The notes below the pieces were generated by a model. That model made no database searches. It saw only the letters and a program-made list of their open reading frames with translations, and was not told where the DNA came from. DNA of 8,835 nt from JBGOUJ01 sp041477005 (GTDB taxonomy: Bacteria > Acidobacteriota > Terriglobia > Bryobacterales > JACQDG01): the NCBI GenBank assembly GCA_041477005.1, contig JBGOUJ010000320.1, forward strand, positions 1 to 8,835, given 5' to 3'. This document shows, piece after piece, positions 1 to 6,427 of this stretch. The position numbers were made by a program, and so were the translations under genes. Numbering within the stretch: the stretch's first letter is position 1; every line of letters begins with the position of its first letter.

Positions 1-655
1 AGCTCGATTCAAAGGAGGCGGTGACCAGTTTTTTCGAGAGAGACTGCGCGGCCGAACTGCCCTTCAGAACCCCGGCAATGACGGTTTCCGTGGTCTCGTT
101 CAGCTTCTCCTCCGGCACTACCCAGTCCACCAGGCCGATGCGCAGCGCCTCGTCGGCTGAAATGATCTCGCCGGTGAGGACCATGCGCCGGGCGCGGCCC
201 AGACCGATGAAGCGGGGCAGGCGATACGTGCCCATCCCCGGGATCAGTGCTTCCAGGACGGCGGGGAGCCCGAAGCGGGCGTCGGTAACGGCGATGCGCA
301 GATCGCAAGCCAATGCCACCTGAAGCCCGCCGCCGATCGCATAGCCGCGGATCTTCGAGACGGTGAGAACGTCAAGCTGCTCGATGCGGCGCATCGCCTC
401 GTCAAAGCGCCGGAACCAATCGATCTGAAGCTCGCCGGCGGACAGCGCCTTGAGGTCGATCCCCGTGGAGAAGGAGCGCCCCTCGCCGGAAAAAACGACC
501 GCGCGCACGTCCCCCGCTGCCTCCAGCTCGTTCATGACGGCATCCAGGTCCTTTATCCACTGCCAATTCGCGGCGTTCAGGATCTCGGGCCGATTAAATA
601 TCACCTCGGCGGTGTTTCCTCGCCGCTCGAGATAAACGGTGCTGGCACGCGTCAT
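1..655 (-). CDS. Enoyl-CoA hydratase/isomerase (crotonase) family protein, 3' end cut by window
   Basis: The ATG is at 655-653 and the frame stays open for 218 codons to the left edge, so the N-terminus is complete. The family is usually about 250-270 residues, so roughly 35-50 are missing. Crotonase-fold signatures seen: RPEILNAAN (22-30), SFSTGIDLKAL (61-71, first oxyanion-hole segment), GYAIGGGLQVALACDLRIA (104-122, second oxyanion-hole glycine near G109), FGLP followed by IPGMGTYRLPRFIGLGRA (128-155), and LTGE then ADEALRIGLVDWVV (160-180). These enzymes act on CoA thioesters in the cytoplasm, for example in beta-oxidation. Oddity: the positions matching rat hydratase catalytic E144 and E164 are Q112 and A132; a nearby E135 could substitute. 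The true reaction may be isomerase-like or something else. The start overlaps the acyl-CoA synthetase stop by 4 bp (ATGA), implying translational coupling. The fold assignment is firm; the reaction is not known. Confidence 0.92.
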   Translation of the reverse strand, partial: MTRASTVYLERRGNTAEVIFNRPEILNAANWQWIKDLDAVMNELEAAGDVRAVVFSGEGRSFSTGIDLKALSAGELQIDWFRRFDEAMRRIEQLDVLTVSKIRGYAIGGGLQVALACDLRIAVTDARFGLPAVLEALIPGMGTYRLPRFIGLGRARRMVLTGEIISADEALRIGLVDWVVPEEKLNETTETVIAGVLKGSSAAQSLSKKLVTASFESS

Positions 656-2280
656 GGCGACTCCTTGGGGCCTCGGGCCGTTCCCTGCTGTCGGTCCCGC
701 TCTTCCAGCTCGATTTCACGGATCCGATACTTCTGCACTTTTCCGGTGACCGTCATGGGAAACGAATCGACAAAGCGGATGTACTGGGGAATCTTGAAAT
801 GCGCGATCCGCCCGCGGCAAAACTCGCGGATCTCCTCCTCGGTGGCGGACTCGCCGGCTGCCAGCCGGATCCAGGCCAGCACCACCTCGCCCAGCTTGCG
901 GTCCGGCAAGCCGACCACGTACACGTCGGCAATCTTGGGGTGCCGATAGAGGAACTCTTCGATCTCCCGCGGGTAGACGTTCTCGCCCCCGCGGATGATC
1001 ATCTCCTTGGCGCGGCCGGTGATTTGAAAATGAAGGTCCGGGCGCATGACGGCGAGATCGCCGGTGTGCAGCCATCCATCGGAGTCAATCGCCCGGCCCG
1101 TGGCTTCGGCTTCACCGTCATAGCCGGGCATCACGAGGTAGCCGCGCGTGCAGATCTCGCCTTGTTGGCCGACCGGGAGCGTTTCTCCGGTTCCCGGAGA
1201 GACAATCCTGACCTCGGTGTTGGGCAGAGCGCAACCAACGGTGCTGGTGCGCTGCTCGAAGCCGTCATCCGGGCTGCTCATGGTGATGAGAGGGGACGAC
1301 TCGGTCTGGCCGTAGAGAACGGCCACCTCGCAATGCATATGCTCCTTCACCCGCCGCAGCAATTCGGCCGGGCAGGGCGCGCCGCCCATCCAGGCGCCGC
1401 GCAAGGATCTCAGGTCGAAGCGGGAAAACTCCGGATGCTCCAGTTGGGCGATGAACATGGTGGGCACGCCGCCGATAATCGTGGCGCGCTCCGCATCAAT
1501 GGCTTCCAGCACGGCCCGCGCATCGAACTGGGCCGACGGGAGAATTACCGCTGCTCCCCGCAACATGGCGGTCAGCCCACAGACCACGCAGCCCGCGCAG
1601 TGATATAGAGGGCACGGATTGCAGACACGATCCTGCTCCGTCAAGCCGAGCCAGGCGCCGGCCAGCGAGGCGTTGTTCACCAGGTTGCGGTGCGTGAGGA
1701 GCACGCCTTTGGGCGCCCCCGTGGTGCCGGAAGTGTACTGAATGTTGACCGGATCATTGGGAAGGATGGGTTGGGAAGGCAGCTCCCTTCCGTTGTCGAG
1801 CATCCGCAGCCAGGAATCCGCACCCAGCCATATGACGTGCTCGAGGGCAAGGTCCTGCCCCGCCCTTGCTTCCTCGAGGATCGCGCGGTAATCCGCGCGC
1901 GCATCCTTCTCCCAAAGAAACAGGGCGCGCATACGCGACTTCTTCAGCACGAATCCCAAATCGTGAGAGCGATACGCCGGGTTGACGTTCACCAGGATGA
2001 AGCCCGCGCGCGCGCAGGCCATCTGCAGCAGGACCCACTCCAGGCAGTTGCTGGACCAGATGCCGACACGATCTCGCGGCTGCAACCCCAAGCCGGCCAA
2101 GCCGCGGGCGGTGCGATCGACCTCCCGATCGAACTCGCGCCACGAGAGGCGAACGTTTTGATGGCGAACAATCAGCCCATCGCGCTGGGGGAACCGGGCG
2201 GCGGTATCGGCGAGCGCCTCGCCAATGGTTTTTTCGAGAACCGGCGCGTCCGGACCACGTACATAACTCCATTCGCTCAA
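652..2280 (-). CDS. AMP-forming fatty-acyl-CoA synthetase (ANL superfamily)
   Basis: At 542 residues this is full length for the fatty-acyl-CoA synthase group. It activates a carboxylic acid with ATP and CoA to acyl-CoA, AMP and PPi. Motifs seen: A3 P-loop YTSGTTGAPKG (182-192), PLYHC (224-228), GVPTMFIAQLEHPEF (271-285), A5 YGQTESSP (323-330), A7 DGWLHTGDL (401-409), the A8 hinge ITGRAKEMIIRGGENVYP (420-437), and A10 TGKVQK (512-517) with K514 as the likely catalytic lysine. The start is TTG at 2280-2278, chosen because SYVRGP..PVLEKTIGEAL fits the family N-terminus. The frame stays open upstream but shows no ATG or GTG in the last 20 codons, and only a weak G-run lies before the TTG. It sits 23 bp after the deaminase gene and overlaps the crotonase start by 4 bp, so co-transcription is likely. 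The acyl substrate cannot be read from sequence. Five cysteines cluster at 220-234. Confidence 0.95.
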   Translation of the reverse strand: MSEWSYVRGPDAPVLEKTIGEALADTAARFPQRDGLIVRHQNVRLSWREFDREVDRTARGLAGLGLQPRDRVGIWSSNCLEWVLLQMACARAGFILVNVNPAYRSHDLGFVLKKSRMRALFLWEKDARADYRAILEEARAGQDLALEHVIWLGADSWLRMLDNGRELPSQPILPNDPVNIQYTSGTTGAPKGVLLTHRNLVNNASLAGAWLGLTEQDRVCNPCPLYHCAGCVVCGLTAMLRGAAVILPSAQFDARAVLEAIDAERATIIGGVPTMFIAQLEHPEFSRFDLRSLRGAWMGGAPCPAELLRRVKEHMHCEVAVLYGQTESSPLITMSSPDDGFEQRTSTVGCALPNTEVRIVSPGTGETLPVGQQGEICTRGYLVMPGYDGEAEATGRAIDSDGWLHTGDLAVMRPDLHFQITGRAKEMIIRGGENVYPREIEEFLYRHPKIADVYVVGLPDRKLGEVVLAWIRLAAGESATEEEIREFCRGRIAHFKIPQYIRFVDSFPMTVTGKVQKYRIREIELEERDRQQGTARGPKESP

Positions 2281-2303
2281 TGTGACAGCCCCCGAGACTT
2301 GCC

Positions 2304-3302
2304 CTACGATCTTATCTGCCGCGCCAGAATGCCCGCCTCGCGCAGCAGCCGCAGCGCGCTCTCATTGAGCGGATAATCCTGGCTGTAAACCACTTCGTGG
2401 ATGCCCGCATTGAGGATCATCTTGGTGCAGATCAGGCAGGGGGCAAAGGTGGAGTAAAGCGTGGAGTCCTTCAGGCTGATCCCGTGATACGCCGCCTGCA
2501 CGATGGCGTTCTCCTCGCCGTGCGAGCAGAAGCATTCCTCGAGCGCCGTCCCGCTCGGGGCGAGCGAATTGCAGCGCGGGCAGCCTCCTTCATTGCAATT
2601 CTTAACCCCGCGCGGCGTGCCGTTGTAACCGGTCGAGATGATGCGCCGGTCTTTGACGATGATGGCGGCCACCTTCCGCTTCATGCAATTCGACCGTAAG
2701 GCCACCATCGAGGCGATGCCCATGAAGTATTCGTCCCAGTCCGGCCGCGCCGTATTCATCGACCAGCGCCGGACCAGCCCGTCGACCTTGGCGTAGAGCG
2801 CCGCCGGGTCGGAGTCATTGACGAGCTTCTCCTCAGCCAGCTCGTAGACCGCGCGGAGCTGCTGGGTCGCCGCGTCGGAGCTCTCCATCTCGCGCTGCTC
2901 CTGGGTGACAAAGTCCCCGTAGGTCGCCGGCACCCGAGCGTCGCCGCGCTCGCGGACCCGCTCAAACCGGATCTTGACCGGCGCATCGAGGTGCAGCAAA
3001 TGGAAATCCGGCAGTCGCCGCAAGGCCTCCACCTCGGCCGGGTTGCGCACCGAGTCGATCACGTAATTCCGCCCCGGTTGGAGCTTCGCCTTCACCCGCT
3101 CGGCCAGCACCGCCGGCCCGAGGCTGCGGCGCAACTCGTTGCCCATGTCGATCAGGTTCTCCCGCGTGGCCGGCTGGCCGCACCGAGCGAGCTCCTGGCG
3201 GATCTCGTCGGAGAGCGATTGGTAGTGGAACCCGCGTGTTTTCAAGTAGTCACAGATCAGCGTCTTACCGGCGCCGTTGGTGCCTGTCAGTCCCAGGATC
3301 AT
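2304..3302 (-). CDS. Fusion of P-loop nucleotide kinase-like domain and deoxycytidylate (dCMP) deaminase
   Basis: 332 residues from ATG 3302-3300. This start is preferred over an in-frame GTG 27 codons upstream (3383) because GAGG sits 5 nt before the ATG and MILGLTGTNGAGKT is a natural P-loop N-terminus. Residues 1 to about 172 resemble small P-loop kinases, notably archaeal UPF0200 proteins and dephospho-CoA kinases: Walker A G7-T14 (GTNGAGKT), SDEIRQEL (31-38), VIDSVRNPAEVE (81-92), HLDAPVKIRFERVRERG (104-120). Residues about 187-328 are a zinc deaminase: DWDEYFMGIASMVALRSNC (188-206), STGYNGTPRG (223-232), a Cys-rich loop (C236, C241, C244, C257, C259), H261-G-E263 with proton-shuttle E263, and PCLIC with zinc ligands C289 and C292. 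dCMP deaminase makes dUMP for dTTP synthesis. Domain order and motifs resemble fungal Dcd1. A phage-defence deaminase of the AvcD type shares the architecture but is longer and has different deaminase motifs. The deaminase call is firm; the kinase-domain role is unknown. Confidence 0.93.
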   Translation of the reverse strand: MILGLTGTNGAGKTLICDYLKTRGFHYQSLSDEIRQELARCGQPATRENLIDMGNELRRSLGPAVLAERVKAKLQPGRNYVIDSVRNPAEVEALRRLPDFHLLHLDAPVKIRFERVRERGDARVPATYGDFVTQEQREMESSDAATQQLRAVYELAEEKLVNDSDPAALYAKVDGLVRRWSMNTARPDWDEYFMGIASMVALRSNCMKRKVAAIIVKDRRIISTGYNGTPRGVKNCNEGGCPRCNSLAPSGTALEECFCSHGEENAIVQAAYHGISLKDSTLYSTFAPCLICTKMILNAGIHEVVYSQDYPLNESALRLLREAGILARQIRS

Positions 3303-3732
3303 CCCGACCTCATGGTAACAGAAAGGCTGCGAACGGATGGGGCGAACGCCTTTGCCGAGAGGCGACGCCAATCCGATTGCCACAGGCGCCGCTGACTTCC
3401 GGAGAGGATCTCGCCAGCAATATGGCGCACTTGTGGCTTCGAAGGCGCGACGGACCGAAGGAAGTTTTTCAGCGGGTTCGTCAGTAGCTCCCGGAGCGGA
3501 AGTGATTTAAGGACCTCAGGCGGAGCGCGCCGGGTAGAACGATTCGCGCCGACGCTCCCCGCCTGTACACGGTATACCCAGCCGGGCGCTCGGGCGGCGT
3601 AAGTCAAAAGCTGACGCCCTTCTAGTGTGAATCCCGGATTTGCCGCGAGTACCCCAATACTGCACCATCGGTAACGGAGTCATATGCTCCGAGCAAGGCC
3701 CTTTTGTCGATAAAGGCTAGTGGAGGAGGCCC
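3303..3732. other. Divergent intergenic region, no convincing gene
   Basis: About 430 bp separate the minus-strand deaminase operon from the plus-strand exported protein, so promoters for both should lie here. I found no convincing -35/-10 pair on either strand. Short structures seen: an 8-bp palindrome GGTATACC at 3571-3578, next to TGTACA at 3564-3569; an imperfect hairpin with arms GGCGT (3596-3600) and ACGCC (3614-3618); and a 5-bp hairpin CCTTT (3700-3704)/AAAGG (3712-3716) just before the ribosome binding site of the exported protein. Small open frames in this stretch (for example 3299-3607 minus) show no recognisable protein character. Confidence 0.6.
3722..3729 (+). promoter_or_regulatory. 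Strong ribosome binding site fixing a TTG start
   Basis: GGAGGAGG ends 3 nt before TTG 3733-3735; its first GGAG is 7 nt away. No ATG or GTG gives a comparable arrangement with the signal peptide that follows, so this site decides the TTG start of the exported protein. Confidence 0.75.
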
Positions 3733-6378
3733 TTGAGAAGTCGTACATTACCTCTTTGTCTGCTGGCGCTCTTGATCGCTTCTTCGGTATCTGCCAACAC
3801 CCTGCTGACGAACGGCATTCCGGTGTCGTTCGTGCTGCCGGTGCCCCCAACGCAAGGAACTTTCTATGGGGGTGACCTGGGCTACGCGATCTACGTGCCA
3901 CCCGGGGCGAGCAGCCTTACCATCGACTTCGAGCCGGGCGACCAGCTCTATGTTTGCGATGTACTGGTCCGCTTGAACTCCGATGTGGGTTTCACGGGGG
4001 TCGGCACGCTGAAATACGATTACATCACCCCCAGCGGAGGCGGCAGCAAGACTCTGGTTATCAGCGGGCAGAGCTTCCCCTCACTACAAACGGGCACGTA
4101 TTACATCGGCTTCAATGTCGTGTCGCTGGACGTGCAGCCCGCCCTAACCTTGACTGCCACGATCACCGGCGGCGGGGTGCCTCCCATCCGGACGATCGCC
4201 GCTTCGACGTTCGATAACGACCTGGATGGCTGGGTCCGAAACTCGGCCGCGAGCAGCCTCCCCGGAGCCAGCCAGGGCGATCCGACGGCCACGCTCCAAT
4301 GGCAGACCTCGGGCGGCAACCCCAGCGGATTCGTTCAGCTTTCCAGGCTGGGCGCCGCGACGGTGGACGCTCTGGTCGCCCCCGCCAAGTTTCTGGGAAA
4401 CGTTTCCGGGCTGGTCGAGCCCCGCTTCGAGTTTGATCTCATGCCCATCGCCGGCGCCGGTCCCATGACGGCGGTGGAGATCCGGATCTTCGGATCGGAC
4501 ACGGCGTTCAGTTGGCTGGGATCGATCCCCCCGGCGCCCGGCATCAACTTCGACCCCTGCGCCAAGCTCGTGTTGGACCCGGCAACCGGCAAGTCTTCCT
4601 GCGTTTCTTCGGGCAACTCCTGGTTCCGCTACACAGCGTCCTTGCACGAACCGCTGTGGTCGCGCCTGGCCGGTGCCGCCCCGTTCGCCCAGGTGTTGAC
4701 GAACATCCAGCGGATCGAAGTGATCATGACCCTGTCGCCGTTCGGAGAAACGAATGGAATGGACAATTTCGCCCTGCGGTCGCGCGGCACGGGCCCGCCC
4801 AATGCGGTGCTGGCAGGGTATACCGGCTTCGTCGCCGGCGCCGACGGCTGGACGCGCAACTATCCGGCTACGAGCCTCGACGGCGCGACCGCCGGAAACA
4901 CCAACTCGACCCTCCGCTGGGTTCCGTTTGAAGGCAACCCCGGTGGTTACGTCCGCCTCGCCAGCTCGGGCGGTCCCAACCGCGACTTCGCCGTCGCTCC
5001 GGATCGATTGGTGGGGGATTACACCGGACTGACCAACCCGCAGTTTGAATTCGACTACCAGCACACATCGCTCAAGGGGCCGAGCAAACCCATCGAGGTG
5101 CATCTGATCGGGGCGCAGTCGGTGTTCGTGTGGACCGGGCCCGTGCCCACATCCACCTGGACCCACTACACCGTCCCGCTCACCAGCTCGGTTTGGACCC
5201 GAACGTCGGGCAGCGACACCCTGGCGCAGGCGCTGGCCAACGTTCAGAGAGTCGAAATCAGCATGCAGCAATCGACCGGGCCCGAGGCCAACGGCATCGA
5301 TAACGTTTGGCTCCTGCCGGGACCGATCAATCCGGCGCCCCCGGCCATCAGCGCCAATCCCGTAACCGTAGCGTTTTCAGCCCAGTTGCGCGGCGCCAAT
5401 CCCGCGCCGCAGCCGGTTAGCGTTACCTCAATCGGTGGCGGCACAGAGCTGAATTTCAGCATCGCCCCGACGGCCAACTGGCTGAAGGTCTCGGCCCCCG
5501 GCGGCATTACGCCGCGCACGCTCAACGTCTGGCCCGAGATCGCCGGCCTGGCTCCAGGCGCCTATGACGGCGCCGTCACCGTCACCGCCCCGGGCACCGG
5601 TCTCGGCCCCCAAACCGTGGCCGTCAGCCTGACCGTCAACGAGAGCTCCGGGCCGACGCCGCATTTCAGCGCCGGCGGCGTCGTCAACGCGGCCAGCAGC
5701 CGCACTCAACTGGCGCCGGGCAGTCTGGGAACCCTCTACGGCACTGGCTTGGGCCCGGCCACGGGCGTGGTCGCTTCCTTTATCCCCGGCACCGGGTATT
5801 TGCCGACCCGCCTGGCTGGTGTTCGTCTGGTGGTGAAGGAAACTTCCGGCGCCTTCCTGGCCGAAGCGCCGTTGCTCTACGTAAGCAATACCCAGGTCAA
5901 CTTCCAGCTTCCGTTTGAGACCCTGGGCCGACTGGCCGTCTGGCTCGTGGTCGATAACAACGGCGTGCTCAGCGATCCGCAGACCGTGCAGGTGGTCTCC
6001 AACGCCCCCGGCATCTTCACCTGGGGTGAGAACCGCGCCGTTGCGGTCAACCAGGACAACTCCGTGAACTCGGCCGCCAGTGCCGCCGTGCGAGGAAGCA
6101 CCCTGACCGTCTACCTGACCGGCCAGGGCCCGGTCACACCGAATGTCCCCACCGGCGCCGCCGCGCCGCCCGGTCCCCTGGCGCGCTCCCCCTTCCCGGC
6201 GCAGGCCTGGATCGGCGGCGCCCCGGCGAAGGTTCTGTTTGTAGGTCTTACCCCCGGCTTGGTTGGAGTGCTGCAAATCAATCTCGTGGTGCCCAGCAGC
6301 GCTCCTTCTGGCGACTCGCCTCTGGTCGTTCAGATCAATAGCGCCACGAGCAACACACCGTTGGTGACCGTAAGGTAA
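3733..6378 (+). CDS. Secreted multidomain protein with laminin-B-like repeats, BACON-like domain and TIGR03437-type C-terminus
   Basis: 881 residues, TTG start with a strong Shine-Dalgarno. Residues 1-21 form a signal peptide: RSR, a hydrophobic LPLCLLALLIASSV core, and a likely cut after SVSA-NT. Residues 25-146 are beta-rich and PPC-like (YAIYVPPGASSLTIDFEPGD; TGTYYIGF). Two related repeats follow, 155-348 and 359-528. Shared marks are DGW.RN, GNP.G(F/Y)V(Q/R)L, VAP.(K/R)(F/L)(L/V)G...GL..P.FEFD, NIQRIEVIM/NVQRVEISM and NG(M/I)DN; they look like laminin-B-type carbohydrate/adhesion domains. Residues 538-637 look like a BACON-type Ig domain (NWLKVSAPGG; GAYDGAVTVTAPG). Residues 645-881 match the TIGR03437 module (VNAAS, APGSLGTLYGTGLG, VNFQLPF, SNAPGIF, LTVYLTGQGPV, VLQINLVVP). 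No catalytic motif was recognised. A role in surface binding or adhesion is inference. Repeat 1 carries an extra loop with C276 and C290. Confidence 0.9.
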   Translation: MRSRTLPLCLLALLIASSVSANTLLTNGIPVSFVLPVPPTQGTFYGGDLGYAIYVPPGASSLTIDFEPGDQLYVCDVLVRLNSDVGFTGVGTLKYDYITPSGGGSKTLVISGQSFPSLQTGTYYIGFNVVSLDVQPALTLTATITGGGVPPIRTIAASTFDNDLDGWVRNSAASSLPGASQGDPTATLQWQTSGGNPSGFVQLSRLGAATVDALVAPAKFLGNVSGLVEPRFEFDLMPIAGAGPMTAVEIRIFGSDTAFSWLGSIPPAPGINFDPCAKLVLDPATGKSSCVSSGNSWFRYTASLHEPLWSRLAGAAPFAQVLTNIQRIEVIMTLSPFGETNGMDNFALRSRGTGPPNAVLAGYTGFVAGADGWTRNYPATSLDGATAGNTNSTLRWVPFEGNPGGYVRLASSGGPNRDFAVAPDRLVGDYTGLTNPQFEFDYQHTSLKGPSKPIEVHLIGAQSVFVWTGPVPTSTWTHYTVPLTSSVWTRTSGSDTLAQALANVQRVEISMQQSTGPEANGIDNVWLLPGPINPAPPAISANPVTVAFSAQLRGANPAPQPVSVTSIGGGTELNFSIAPTANWLKVSAPGGITPRTLNVWPEIAGLAPGAYDGAVTVTAPGTGLGPQTVAVSLTVNESSGPTPHFSAGGVVNAASSRTQLAPGSLGTLYGTGLGPATGVVASFIPGTGYLPTRLAGVRLVVKETSGAFLAEAPLLYVSNTQVNFQLPFETLGRLAVWLVVDNNGVLSDPQTVQVVSNAPGIFTWGENRAVAVNQDNSVNSAASAAVRGSTLTVYLTGQGPVTPNVPTGAAAPPGPLARSPFPAQAWIGGAPAKVLFVGLTPGLVGVLQINLVVPSSAPSGDSPLVVQINSATSNTPLVTVR

Positions 6379-6383
6379 GGACA

Positions 6384-6405
6384 GGGGGGCCGCTGGCGGC
6401 CTTCC
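6384..6405 (+). terminator. Hairpin after the exported-protein gene, possible terminator
   Basis: Five nt after the TAA, GGCCG (6388-6392) pairs with CGGCC (6397-6401) around a CTGG loop. Two G-U and two G-C pairs (6384-6387 with 6402-6405) extend the stem to 9 bp. There is no clear U tract after it, so intrinsic termination is uncertain; it could also protect the 3' end of the transcript. Confidence 0.4.
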
Positions 6406-6427
6406 CTGCCCTGCCTTATAATGGCCC

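Noticed and set aside
799..1608. 269-codon plus-strand frame opposite the acyl-CoA synthetase
   Set aside because: All ANL-superfamily core motifs lie on the minus strand; this is an antisense shadow.
3303..3383. N-terminal extension of the deaminase fusion from GTG 3383
   Set aside because: The extra 27 residues look unlike a P-loop protein start, the GTG lacks a Shine-Dalgarno, and ATG 3302 has one.
3299..3607. 102-codon minus-strand frame in the divergent intergenic region
   Set aside because: No recognisable protein character, and it overlaps the deaminase start. The better Shine-Dalgarno belongs to ATG 3302 in another frame.
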